A stretch of 64,000 bases of DNA, from positions 186,001 to 250,000 of the forward strand of contig WGMC01000006.1 of assembly GCA_016125265.1 (NCBI GenBank). Direction: 5' to 3'. The stretch comes from Planctomycetaceae bacterium. GTDB taxonomy: Bacteria > Planctomycetota > UBA1135 > GCA-002686595. Below the pieces are notes generated by a model. It had not been told where the DNA came from. It made no database searches and saw only the letters and a list, made by a program, of their open reading frames with translations. A program made the translations under genes and the position numbers. Positions 35,964 to 44,487 of the stretch are shown in pieces (within the stretch, counting starts at the first letter, position 1; each line of letters opens with the position of its first letter).

Positions 35964-36620
35964 ATGCAAATGCGCCAACCGCGTCGCAGGCCCACCTTGG
36001 GTTCTTCCGCCTTGGTCCTCTGTTGCACGCTCGCGCTGGCCTGTTCTGGGCCCGCCAAACGCGCCGGTGTGGCGGGCCTCGGAGCGCCGCCGGCCACCAC
36101 GTGGTCGTTCGACTCGAGCGGTTTGGCCGCGGGTGTGAAGTACTCGGCGTCCTACATCGCCGACCACGCCAAGGTGTTCGACGAGGACCTCATTGCCGAG
36201 GCGCGCGTCCTGCCCATCGCCATCCGCGTGGGCATGGACCAGCGCGCCAGCGCGCCCGCTCGTTGGCCCGAGAACGCCAACCTGCGGCTCTACTTGCCGG
36301 ACGGCACCGTGTGTGTGGCCCTCGATCCGAACCAGGTCCGCCCGAACGATCGGGAAGTGCACGAGCGGGTGACGCGGCACGCCCTGCGGCGCGGTTGGCT
36401 CGAGGACTACGAGGATGCCACGATGGGCTTCGCCTACTTCCGCCTGCCGGAGTTCTCGGAGTACTCCTCGTCCGCCGGCACCATCACGCTGGGCAAGGAA
36501 GGGGATCAGCGCACTTTCGCGCTCTCGAAGAGCCTGCTGGGCTTCCGGCTCAGTCTCGAGGACGAGGACCGCACGCTCTACGTCGGCCTCAGCTCCGACC
36601 GTTGGGTGGCCGCCCGATGA
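35964..36620 (+). CDS. lipoprotein of unknown function
   Basis: A 218-residue lipoprotein: signal SSALVLCCTLALACSGP with the lipobox Cys near 27. The mature part is beta-rich without familiar motifs (ASYIADHAKVFDEDLIAEARVLPIAIRVGMDQR, LRLYLPDGTVCVALDPNQV, YVGLSSDRWVA). It is 54 bp downstream of the kinase gene and overlaps the next gene's start as ATGA, so these three genes probably form one transcript. It may be a periplasmic partner of the kinase sensor domain, by position only. Confidence 0.7.
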   Translation: MQMRQPRRRPTLGSSALVLCCTLALACSGPAKRAGVAGLGAPPATTWSFDSSGLAAGVKYSASYIADHAKVFDEDLIAEARVLPIAIRVGMDQRASAPARWPENANLRLYLPDGTVCVALDPNQVRPNDREVHERVTRHALRRGWLEDYEDATMGFAYFRLPEFSEYSSSAGTITLGKEGDQRTFALSKSLLGFRLSLEDEDRTLYVGLSSDRWVAAR

Positions 36621-37606
36621 AACCCACGCGCACACACACGATGGCACCGCAACACCGCATCGCTCGTTCCACGTTCGTCCGGGTCTCGATCGGCTTGGCG
36701 CTCGCGCTCGGCGCGTCGGCCTGTGCCTCTAAGCGCAACTACGGGGACGAGTTCCGCGGGCGGCTCGAGGTGGCCCACGGGGACCTCGTCGCCGGGCGGT
36801 TGGAAGCGGCGCGGGACCGCGCCACGGACATCCTCGGCTCGACTGCGGCCCTCGAGAAGGACGCGGGCGACTTCCGGCTGCAACGGCTGTACGCGGTCTG
36901 GATCCTGACCCAAGCGCACGCGGTGGCGTCGTCCGGTGCTGGTTTCCTGCCGGCCCCGGAGGAAAAGGGGCTCGTGAGCGCGGCCCAGGTCTCGGGCACG
37001 CCGTCGCGCACCCAGTCGGTCGCGCACCTCGTCGCGACGTCGACGTTCTCCAGCTACGCCGCCGCGTGGTCGCGCGGTTTGGAAAGCGCTCCCAGCGTCG
37101 CCGGCGACACCCAGTTGTTGCCGGACGACCTGCGCGGACTCGCGGTGGTGGACCTCGCCGCGGGGATGGTGCTCTGCCAGTTGGCCGTGCACACACGCTT
37201 GGGTTTCCAAAGCACTGCCAACGGGCTGATCCAGTCCCTTCCGCCCGAGTGGATGCGGTACCAATCGCTCGATGAGCAAATGGACCGCGCGCGCCTCCCC
37301 GAGGGCCTGCGCGCGTGGGTGCACTACGGTTACTTTCGGTACCTGAGCCGGCGCGCCACGGACCACGATCGCGCGTTCCGCTTCGGCGTGCGGGCGCTCG
37401 AACTCGCCGAGGCCGCCGCGGGTACCTTCGACACCCGGTTGGTGGACGAGATCCAGGATTGGTACTTGGGGGTGGGCCCGAATGCGTCGGCCTACCGATT
37501 CGTCTGTCCGCGCACGGACGAAGCGCCGGAGCGGGGCCTGCTGCACGGAGTGCAGGATCCCACCAGCCGCCTGATCGATTACCTGGGCGTCAAGCGCTCG
37601 GACTGA
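36617..37606 (+). CDS. helical-repeat lipoprotein, TPR-like
   Basis: A 329-residue lipoprotein: the signal contains [15 protein letters not shown]. The mature part is mainly helical ([69 protein letters not shown]), as in TPR-type solenoids. Its ATG overlaps the preceding lipoprotein stop, and it is followed 25 bp later by hutU. Function unknown. Confidence 0.68.
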   Translation: MKPTRTHTMAPQHRIARSTFVRVSIGLALALGASACASKRNYGDEFRGRLEVAHGDLVAGRLEAARDRATDILGSTAALEKDAGDFRLQRLYAVWILTQAHAVASSGAGFLPAPEEKGLVSAAQVSGTPSRTQSVAHLVATSTFSSYAAAWSRGLESAPSVAGDTQLLPDDLRGLAVVDLAAGMVLCQLAVHTRLGFQSTANGLIQSLPPEWMRYQSLDEQMDRARLPEGLRAWVHYGYFRYLSRRATDHDRAFRFGVRALELAEAAAGTFDTRLVDEIQDWYLGVGPNASAYRFVCPRTDEAPERGLLHGVQDPTSRLIDYLGVKRSD

Positions 37607-37631
37607 ACCCAACGCCACGATCCAACGAGCC

Positions 37632-39326
37632 ATGCACGTGAAAGAATCCCGCAGCGACCGCTCCCTGCAAATCCGGCCCGGAGCCCAGCGGGCCCCGCGC
37701 GGCGCCCAGATGCTCACCAAGAGCTGGAAGGCGGAGGCCGCCTTGCGCTGCCTGCTCAACAACCTCGATGCCGAGGTCGCCGAAGACCCGGCGAAACTCG
37801 TGGTGTACGGCGGCAGCGGCAAGGCCGCGCGCGATTGGGAGAGCCTGTCGGCCATCGTCGCGACCCTGCAGCGCCTCGAACCGGATGAGACGATGTTGGT
37901 GCAGTCGGGCCGCCCGGTCGGGGTGTTCCGCACGCAGGAGGCTGCGCCGCGGGTGCTGATCGCCAACTCCAACCTCGTCGGTCACTGGGCGACGTGGGAG
38001 CACTTCCGCAAGCTCGAGGCCGAGGGAAAGATGATGTACGGCCAGATGACGGCCGGCTCGTGGATCTACATCGGCACCCAGGGCATCCTGCAGGGCACGT
38101 ACGAGACGTTCGCCGCCGCCGCCGCGCGCCACTTCGGTGGAACCCTCGCAGGACGCCTCGTCGTGACCGGCGGGTTGGGCGGCATGGGCGGCGCCCAGCC
38201 CCTCGCAGCGACCATGAACGAGGGCACCTTCCTCGGCGCGGATGTCGACCCGGCCCGCATCGAGAAGCGCCTCGCGACGCGCTACATCGACGAGATCGAG
38301 CACGACCTCGACCGGGCGATCGATCGGGCCCTCGAATACAAGTCCAAGCGCATCGCGCGCTCCATCGGCGTGGTCGCCAACGCGTTGGATCTGCTGGAGC
38401 GCCTGCTTGCGCGCGGTGTCACGCCCGACGTGTTGACCGACCAGACCAGCGCCCACGATCCCCTGGGCGGTTACGTGCCGGCGGGCTGCACACTCGCGGA
38501 GGCGTTCGCCCTGCGCGAGCGCGACCCGGCGCAATACCAGCAGCGCTCCCTCGACACGATGGTGGCGCACTGCAAGGCCATGATCGCGCTGCAGGAGCGC
38601 GGCGCGGACACCTTCGACTATGGCAACAACCTGCGCGGGTTTGCCAAGGAACACGGCCTCTCCAACGCGTTTGCCTTCGAGGGTTTTGTGCCCAAGTACA
38701 TCCGCCCGCTGTTCTGCGAGGGCAAGGGGCCGTTCCGGTGGGTCGCCCTGTCGGGCGATCCGCGCGACATCGCGGTGACGGACCAGATCGTGCGCGACCT
38801 GTTCCCCGAGGACCAGGCCCTCCACCGTTGGCTGACGATGGCCGCTGAGCGTGTGGCGTTCCAGGGACTTCCCGCGCGCATCTGTTGGCTGGGCTACGGC
38901 GATCGCGCCAAGGCCGGCTTGGCCTTCAACGAAGCCGTGCGCGACGGGCGGCTCTCGGCTCCGATCGCGATCGGCCGCGACCACCTGGACTGCGGCAGTG
39001 TGGCCAGCCCCAACCGCGAAACGGAAGCCATGCGCGACGGCACGGACGCCGTCGCCGACTGGCCTATCCTCAATGCCATGTTGAACGTGGCCTCGGGCGC
39101 GGCGTGGGTTTCGTTCCACCATGGCGGTGGTGTGGGCATGGGCTACTCGCTGCACTCCGGCCAAGTGTCGGTCGCCGACGGCACGGACGAAGCCGCCCGG
39201 GCCGTCGAAGCCGTGCTGACGAACGACCCGGGCACCGGAGTCATGCGCCACGCCGACGCCGGGTACCCCGAGGCCCTGGCGTGCGCCCGCGAGCGCGGCC
39301 TGGACCTGCCGATGCAGCGCGGTTAG
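37632..39326 (+). CDS. hutU: urocanate hydratase (urocanase)
   Basis: Converts trans-urocanate to 4-imidazolone-5-propionate using tightly bound NAD+; 564 residues, normal length. Family blocks: [58 protein letters not shown], the NAD-binding glycine motif [44 protein letters not shown] and [15 protein letters not shown]. It is cytosolic and the second enzyme of histidine degradation. No hutI, hutG or hutF is in the window, so the later steps must be encoded elsewhere. Its stop overlaps the lexA stop tail to tail. Confidence 0.97.
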   Translation: MHVKESRSDRSLQIRPGAQRAPRGAQMLTKSWKAEAALRCLLNNLDAEVAEDPAKLVVYGGSGKAARDWESLSAIVATLQRLEPDETMLVQSGRPVGVFRTQEAAPRVLIANSNLVGHWATWEHFRKLEAEGKMMYGQMTAGSWIYIGTQGILQGTYETFAAAAARHFGGTLAGRLVVTGGLGGMGGAQPLAATMNEGTFLGADVDPARIEKRLATRYIDEIEHDLDRAIDRALEYKSKRIARSIGVVANALDLLERLLARGVTPDVLTDQTSAHDPLGGYVPAGCTLAEAFALRERDPAQYQQRSLDTMVAHCKAMIALQERGADTFDYGNNLRGFAKEHGLSNAFAFEGFVPKYIRPLFCEGKGPFRWVALSGDPRDIAVTDQIVRDLFPEDQALHRWLTMAAERVAFQGLPARICWLGYGDRAKAGLAFNEAVRDGRLSAPIAIGRDHLDCGSVASPNRETEAMRDGTDAVADWPILNAMLNVASGAAWVSFHHGGGVGMGYSLHSGQVSVADGTDEAARAVEAVLTNDPGTGVMRHADAGYPEALACARERGLDLPMQRG

Positions 39327-39997
39327 CGCTTCAGGCGCCGCACCAGGCCGATCATGACCCCGCGCACTTCCACTTCGGGGAGGTGCAGGGGTTTGAGCGC
39401 CGCGTTTGCGGGTTCGAGGCGCACGCCGCCCGGCTCGCGGTAGAAACGCTTCAGAGTGGCTTCTTCGCCGGGCAGTACGGCCACGACGGTTTCTCCGTCG
39501 CGCGGATCCGTCCGGCGTTCGATCAGGACTAGGTCGCCGTCGAAAATGCCGTCCTCGATCATCGAGTTGCCCCGCACTTCCAGGGCGTAGACCTCGGCCT
39601 GGTGGGGGACCAACTCGTTCCAGTCCACCAGTTCCGGATCCTCGAGGGTCTCGATGGGCTGCCCGGCCGCGATGCGGCCCAACAGGCGCACTCGGGGTGC
39701 GCTGACCGCATCCTCGTCCGGCTGCACAACACGAAGTCCGCGGCTGATGCCCTTCTGGGCCCGCTCGATCATGCCCTTGCGTTCGAGTTCGGCCACGTGA
39801 CCGAACACGGTGACCTTGTTGAGCCCGAAGTTCTGCGCGACCTCTTCCAGGGTCGGGCTGATGCCGTGGGCCTCACCGTACTCCGTGTAGAAGTCGAGGA
39901 TCTGCCTCTGGCGCCGGGTGAGCGGCGGCAGCGGCACGGCGCGGGAGGACTGCGAGGGACCCTGGTCTGAGTGGTGCTTGGGGGAAGCGGCGTTCAT
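39323..39997 (-). CDS. lexA: LexA repressor
   Basis: SOS-response repressor of 224 residues. The N-terminal winged helix-turn-helix (about 26-80) begins [53 protein letters not shown]. The self-cleaving S24 domain has the Ala-Gly bond at 111-112 ([10 protein letters not shown]), the nucleophile Ser145 (RGNSMIEDG) and Lys183 (ATLKRFYRE). Start: ATG 39997, which leaves a 20-residue Ser/Pro/His-rich leader before the HTH. The frame stays open about 260 codons upstream but is low-complexity there. I see no gram-positive-type (GAAC-N4-GTTC) or E. coli-type SOS box nearby; LexA sites differ among phyla. Confidence 0.95.
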   Translation of the reverse strand: MNAASPKHHSDQGPSQSSRAVPLPPLTRRQRQILDFYTEYGEAHGISPTLEEVAQNFGLNKVTVFGHVAELERKGMIERAQKGISRGLRVVQPDEDAVSAPRVRLLGRIAAGQPIETLEDPELVDWNELVPHQAEVYALEVRGNSMIEDGIFDGDLVLIERRTDPRDGETVVAVLPGEEATLKRFYREPGGVRLEPANAALKPLHLPEVEVRGVMIGLVRRLKR

Positions 39998-40210
39998 CGC
40001 GTTCGGTTGGGGGGTAGTGGCCGGCGTGGCATCGCCACTGGAGGGCGTTTCGCTGTTGTGTGCGTGTTCTGGAAGTCGGCTCCCGGCGGTGTTCGCAACC
40101 GGCATCGTGGCGACAGCTGCCCCGGGCGACGCGGTCGGAGTTGCGCAGTTGGGGCAGGCTGTCCGATCTTCAGGACGGATTGGTGCCCTGCCGTCGGATT
40201 CCGCGGCGTC

Positions 40211-40255
40211 CCCCGTGTGCTCCGTGTCTTCCGTGTCCTCCGTGTCCTCCGTGTG
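40211..40255. repeat. 9-bp tandem repeat upstream of lexA
   Basis: Five consecutive 9-bp units of the form CTCCGTGTC (CCCCGTGTG, CTCCGTGTC, TTCCGTGTC, CTCCGTGTC, CTCCGTGTG). On the lexA strand it reads GACACGGAG. Non-coding. Confidence 0.85.
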
Positions 40256-40738
40256 TCCGGGGGCGCAGGCGACTTCGGAGACCACGATCAGGACGAGGGG
40301 AAGCTGTGGCGCGGGCGCCGGGGACGGAGCGTGTTGTTCAGAAGAGAAAGGAGCAGCTCGCCAGCACCGCGAAGAAGGCGTAGGTGAGCACCTCCTGGCG
40401 AGCTTCGAAGAGGGATTTCGGCATGGCTTGGACCGGTTGGGGAAAGGCGGGTGGGTGGAGAGCGCGACCCCACCGCCACCGACGTGTCCAGGTGGGACGC
40501 GCCTACCTGGATCCGTCGGAGGGGTGGGGGCTCGCGGAAAGAGACTCTCGGAGCCGCCCGGGGTGTCAGCCGATGCCGCAACCCGAACGGTTCGCGAATC
40601 CTGCGCGATGGGCTCCACCCGAACAACCGGCGAACGGCAAAATCTGCGGCGCTGTCCCCCGAACGGAACCCGAAGATCTGCAGAGGGGCCCCGCGGGGGC
40701 CCGATCGGGGGCACCTGTGGCGCGCGCGGGCCGGGGAC

Positions 40739-40744
40739 TACAAT
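40739..40744 (+). promoter_or_regulatory. putative -10 element of nadB
   Basis: TACAAT, identical to the hutH hexamer, 43 nt before the chosen TTG start of nadB. No clear -35 box. Confidence 0.35.
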
Positions 40745-40787
40745 CTCGCCCCCGCGCGGGGTCCCTTGGGACCGGCGCACCATCGCT

Positions 40788-42500
40788 TTGCAGAGCCGCT
40801 CCGACCTCGTCCTCGACCGCGCCCTCGTGGCGTTCGAACCCCAGGACGTCCCGTTCTACCGCTTCGATGTGCTGGTGCTGGGGGGCGGCGCGGCCGGCTG
40901 CACGGCCGCCCTCGCCGCGGCGCAGGCGGGCTGCTCGGTGGCGCTCCTCAGCAAGGCCGAACTGGAGGAGAGCAACACCCTCTACGCCCAGGGCGGCGTG
41001 GCTGCGGTTTTCGGGCCGAAGGACAGTTTCGCCTCGCACGCGGCGGACACGCTGGAGCTTGGTTGCGGCCTCTGCGATCCCGCGGTGGTGGAGCGGGTCG
41101 TGCGCGGCGGCCCCGACGCGGTGCAGCAGTTGCTCGCCCTCGGAGCCGAGTTCGACCGGGACGGCGAGGGCAAGCTGGCACTCTCGCTGGAAGGTGGCCA
41201 CGAGCATGCCCGGGTGCTGCACGCCCGGGGCGACTCCACCGGCCAGGAGATCCAGCGCGCCCTGGTGCGCGGCGTGCACGGTCACCCGGGCATCCACCTG
41301 TTTCCGCGCACGTTTGCGATCGACCTCCTGCGCGACGGCGACGGCAGGGTGTGTGGCTTGCTGGCGTTGACCGCGCGCGCGGAACGTGTGGGATTCCTCG
41401 CCCCCGAGGTGGTGCTCGCGACGGGGGGAGCCGGCCAGATCTACCGCGAGACGACCAATCCCTCGATCGCCACCGGCGACGGGGTGGCCTTGGCCTTCCG
41501 CGCGGGCGCGACACTGCGCGACCTCGAGTTCTTCCAGTTCCACCCCACGTGCCTGTACATCGCCGGCGCGGCTCGGGTGTTGATCAGCGAGATCGTGCGC
41601 GGCGCAGGCGGTGTGCTCCGGGATCGCCACGGCCGGCGCTTCATGCCCGACTTCCATCGCGACGGCGAACTCGCCCCGCGCGACGTCGTGAGCCGGGCCG
41701 TGTTCGCCACGATGGTGGCGACCGACGACACCAGCGTCTACCTGGACCTGTCGCACATCGAGTCCGACGTGCACACGATGTTCCCGAGCATCAGCCGCAT
41801 CTGCGGCTTCTTTGGCATCGACATCGCGCGCGACCCGGTGCCCGTGCGCCCCGGCCAACACTACATGGTCGGTGGCATCCGCGTGGATGCCGATGGCCGG
41901 ACCGATGTGCCCGGCCTTTGGGCGGTGGGGGAATGTGCGAGCAGTGGCCTGCACGGAGCCAACCGCATGGGCTCCAACTCACTGCTCGAGGGTCTGGTCC
42001 TGGGCCAGTCCACTGGCACCGCGGCGGCCGCGGCCGCGTCCATGCCGCGCCGCGACTTGCAGCCCATGCCACACGTCCACGTGCGCGCGCTCAACGACGG
42101 GCTGCGGGTCAACGTCGAGGACCTGACCTACTCGCTGAAGTCGCTGATGTGGCGCCAGATGGGTGTGGTGCGGGACCGCGCCAAACTCGAGGACGCGTTC
42201 ACGAAGATCGCGCTCTGGACGCGGGCCGTGCGCGAACTGGCCCCCGAGGACGTGCGCACCTACGAACTGCTCAACATGTTGACGGTGTCCCGCCTGGCGG
42301 TCCTCGGAGCGCTGGGGCGCGAGGAATCGCGCGGTGTGCACTTCCGTTCCGATTTCCCCCAGAGCGCCGAGGCCTGGCGCGCCCACACGGACGTGCGCGG
42401 CCGCGGCGATGGACTCAAGTTCGAATCCCTGGAGTTGCTGCGCGCGCCAGTCGGCGACAGCCGCCCGGTGGATGCCGCGATCCCCGCACTGCGCCCCTGA
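40788..42500 (+). CDS. nadB: L-aspartate oxidase
   Basis: FAD enzyme that oxidises L-aspartate to iminoaspartate, the first step of de novo NAD synthesis; 570 residues from TTG 40788 (GTG 40827 gives a slightly shorter protein). The dinucleotide motif is VLVLGGGAAGCTAALAAAQAG. Active-site and family blocks include SNTLYAQGGVAAVF, LEGGHEHARVLHARGDSTGQEI, EFFQFHPTCLYI, APRDVVSRAVFATM, GQHYMVGGIRVD and LWAVGECASSGLHGANRMGSNSLLEGLVLG. These match NadB rather than succinate dehydrogenase, and no sdhB follows. The stop shares one base with the hflX start (TGATG). Confidence 0.95.
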   Translation: MQSRSDLVLDRALVAFEPQDVPFYRFDVLVLGGGAAGCTAALAAAQAGCSVALLSKAELEESNTLYAQGGVAAVFGPKDSFASHAADTLELGCGLCDPAVVERVVRGGPDAVQQLLALGAEFDRDGEGKLALSLEGGHEHARVLHARGDSTGQEIQRALVRGVHGHPGIHLFPRTFAIDLLRDGDGRVCGLLALTARAERVGFLAPEVVLATGGAGQIYRETTNPSIATGDGVALAFRAGATLRDLEFFQFHPTCLYIAGAARVLISEIVRGAGGVLRDRHGRRFMPDFHRDGELAPRDVVSRAVFATMVATDDTSVYLDLSHIESDVHTMFPSISRICGFFGIDIARDPVPVRPGQHYMVGGIRVDADGRTDVPGLWAVGECASSGLHGANRMGSNSLLEGLVLGQSTGTAAAAAASMPRRDLQPMPHVHVRALNDGLRVNVEDLTYSLKSLMWRQMGVVRDRAKLEDAFTKIALWTRAVRELAPEDVRTYELLNMLTVSRLAVLGALGREESRGVHFRSDFPQSAEAWRAHTDVRGRGDGLKFESLELLRAPVGDSRPVDAAIPALRP

Positions 42501-43843
42501 TGTCTCGTCTAGCCCAAGAAACCAAACGCCCGACGGAGCGCGCCCTGCTGACGGGGGTGCTCCTGCCCGACCAGCCGGTCGAATCCGCCGGCCCGCTGAG
42601 CGAGGCCCAGGGCCTCGTGGAAGCCGCGGGAAGCGAAGTGGTGGGTGAGGGTGTCGTGCAGCGGCGCGAGCGGCCCGATGCGTCCACGCTGCTCGGCAAG
42701 GGCAAGGTCTCCGAGATCAAACAGGCGATCGAGCAGCACCGGCCGGACCTGGTCGTCGTGGACAACGACCTCACACCCGCGCAGGTGCGCAACCTGGAGA
42801 AGGCCTGGGGCCTGCGGGTGGTGGATCGCTCGGAGCTGATCCTGGACATCTTCGCGCGCCGGGCCCAGACCCGCCAGGCGAGGTTGCAGGTCGAGCTGGC
42901 CCAGACCGAATACCTCATGCCGCGCCTGCGCCGCATGTGGACGCACTTGGAGCGCATGGAGGGTGCGATCGGCACACGCGGGCCGGGTGAAACGCAGCTC
43001 GAAACCGACCGGCGACTCATCAAGCGCCGCATCCAGGACCTGCGCGAGGAGCTGGTCGAAATCGAGGAGCGCAAGCGACGCGAAGTTCAGACCCGCGCCG
43101 AGGCGTTCACGATCGGTCTGGTCGGGTACACCAACGCGGGCAAGTCCACGCTGCTGAACCAATTGACGGGTTCAACGGTTCTGGCCGCCGACATGCTGTT
43201 TGCGACGCTCGACACCCGCACGCGCAAGTGGAAGCTCAGCGACGGCCGCGAGGTGCTCCTGTCCGATACGGTGGGTTTCCTGCAGCGGCTGCCGCACCAT
43301 CTGGTGGCAAGTTTCCACGCGACCCTCGAAGAAGCGCTCGCGGTCGACGTGCTGTTGCACGTCGTCGACGCATCCCACCCGGACGCGGCGGGCCAGATGG
43401 TCGCGGTGGACAAGGTGCTGGGTGAGGTGGGGGCGGAGCGCCGCACCGAGATCCTCGTTTTGAACAAGATCGACCGCATCGACGATCCGATCCGCGCCCA
43501 GCTCCTGGTGCAGGGCCGGCCCGGTGACGTCGTGTTCCTGTCGGCGGCGACCGGGGAAGGGGTGCCCGAACTGGACCGCCTGGTGCGCGCCAAACTCGAC
43601 GAGCGGTCCGCTCGCGTGCGTTTCACCGTGCCGTTCCGCGAAGGCGCGACGCTCGCCGCGCTCAAGCGCACGGCGGTGATCCTCGAGGAATCCCACGACG
43701 CGGAGTCCGGCACCACGCTGGTTGCGCGCATCGGGGACCGCGAACTCGGCGCCCTGCGGCGCAGCGTGCCGTCGACGGTCGGGATCGACGTGCTCGAGCC
43801 TGCCGCAATGCGCTACTCGAGCGCCGAAGGCGCTACCGCATGA
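42500..43843 (+). CDS. hflX: GTPase HflX (ribosome-associated)
   Basis: A 447-residue GTPase of the Obg-HflX family that splits stalled ribosomes. N-terminal HflX domain: RPDASTLLGKGKVSEIKQAI, LVVVDNDLTPAQVRNLEKAWGLRVVDRSELILDIFARRAQTRQARLQVELAQTEYLMPRL. The linker helix carries GTRGPGETQLETDRRLI. GTPase motifs: G1 GYTNAGKST, the G2/G3 region FATLDTRTR and DTVGFLQRLPHHL, G4 NKID. It overlaps nadB by one base, giving a nadB-hflX operon, and overlaps the end of the convergent LysM-like gene by 11 bp. Confidence 0.96.
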   Translation: MSRLAQETKRPTERALLTGVLLPDQPVESAGPLSEAQGLVEAAGSEVVGEGVVQRRERPDASTLLGKGKVSEIKQAIEQHRPDLVVVDNDLTPAQVRNLEKAWGLRVVDRSELILDIFARRAQTRQARLQVELAQTEYLMPRLRRMWTHLERMEGAIGTRGPGETQLETDRRLIKRRIQDLREELVEIEERKRREVQTRAEAFTIGLVGYTNAGKSTLLNQLTGSTVLAADMLFATLDTRTRKWKLSDGREVLLSDTVGFLQRLPHHLVASFHATLEEALAVDVLLHVVDASHPDAAGQMVAVDKVLGEVGAERRTEILVLNKIDRIDDPIRAQLLVQGRPGDVVFLSAATGEGVPELDRLVRAKLDERSARVRFTVPFREGATLAALKRTAVILEESHDAESGTTLVARIGDRELGALRRSVPSTVGIDVLEPAAMRYSSAEGATA

Positions 43844-44408
43844 GCGGGGCGAGCACCTCGAGGCTGGGCAGCTCGAGCTCGCTGCCGGCACGCACTTTGT
43901 CGGGACTCGAGAGCCCGTTGTAACGGGCCACGGCGCTCGCCAGTTTCGGCCCCTGGCGCCCGTAGTGTTCGTACAGAATCTCGCTCAGCGTCAGGCCGGC
44001 CTCGACCCGGCGGCGCACCGCCGCGTCCGGGGCGCCCGCGGCGCCGACCTCGGGCGCTAGCGCGGTGGGCAGCTCCTCCAACTCCCCGAGCGGTTCGTCC
44101 AGTTGGCCTTCTTCGTCCGGAGGGGACGCGGCGGCCGTGCTGGCCGCGGGTGCGGTCGGCCAGGGTTCGATGCGCGCGGCGCCCGACGACGCACCCGCGC
44201 GGACCCGCGCCCACGAGGGGCCGGGCAGGGGAAGCTCGCCCGCCGCGGCTAGGGCGCCGGCGCCGCCGTCCCCCGGGGAGCCCAGCTCCAAGTCGAGGAC
44301 CGCCGCCACCTCCGGCAGGAACCGGTCGGCCTGCCCGCTGCGGAGCAGCAGATAGCCGACTGCCAGCCCGGCGGCGAGGAAGAGGCTCCAACGAGCGGCG
44401 ACACCCAT
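43833..44408 (-). CDS. membrane-anchored LysM-like protein
   Basis: A 191-residue protein with an N-terminal membrane helix (WSLFLAAGLAVGYLLL, residues 8-23). A disordered Ala/Pro/Glu-rich linker follows. The C-terminal 55-residue module (VEAGLTLSEILYEHYGRQGPKLASAVARYNGLSSPDKVRAGSELELPSL) has the pattern of a LysM peptidoglycan-binding domain: Val/Gly-x-x-L-x-x-I ... YNGL ... I/V-x-x-G-x-x-L-x-L-P. Probably tethers to cell wall in the periplasm. Start: ATG 44408; a TTG at 44417 is possible. It is separated from secDF upstream by a strong terminator. Confidence 0.75.
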   Translation of the reverse strand: MGVAARWSLFLAAGLAVGYLLLRSGQADRFLPEVAAVLDLELGSPGDGGAGALAAAGELPLPGPSWARVRAGASSGAARIEPWPTAPAASTAAASPPDEEGQLDEPLGELEELPTALAPEVGAAGAPDAAVRRRVEAGLTLSEILYEHYGRQGPKLASAVARYNGLSSPDKVRAGSELELPSLEVLAPLMR

Positions 44409-44419
44409 GGCTCCCAAAC

Positions 44420-44460
44420 TACCAGGGCCCTGCCGAGCGCGGCTCGGCGGGGCCCTGGTA
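44420..44460 (-). terminator. strong stem-loop terminator after secDF
   Basis: A near-perfect 19-bp stem (TACCAGGGCCC-x-GCCGAGC against its complement, one mismatch) with a 3-nt GCG loop, 27 bp after the secDF stop. The leftward transcript continues GUUUGGG, a short U-run. It would isolate the LysM-like gene from secDF. Confidence 0.8.
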
Positions 44461-44487
44461 CGGCCGGATGTCAGCCCGCGGGCGGGA

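Larger units (their letters stand above)
39998..40787. other. long intergenic region between lexA and nadB
   Basis: About 790 bp without a convincing gene, the longest gap in the window. It holds a 9-bp tandem repeat (40211-40255), a 28-residue open frame on the minus strand (40338-40424) and the -10-like TACAAT at 40739-40744. Regulatory sequences for both lexA and nadB must lie here. The G+C content of its left half seems lower than that of neighbouring coding DNA, by eye. Confidence 0.6.

Noticed and set aside
33267-36647. Open frame of about 1126 codons on the minus strand
   Set aside because: Exactly opposite the kinase and lipoprotein genes; low-complexity translation.
40338-40424. 28-residue hydrophobic open frame on the minus strand
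   Set aside because: Too short and without a clear ribosome-binding site or known family; mentioned only as part of the spacer.
39998-40783. N-terminal extension of LexA (frame open for about 260 codons)
   Set aside because: Low-complexity, contains the 9-bp repeat as TED units, and LexA proteins normally begin close to the helix-turn-helix.
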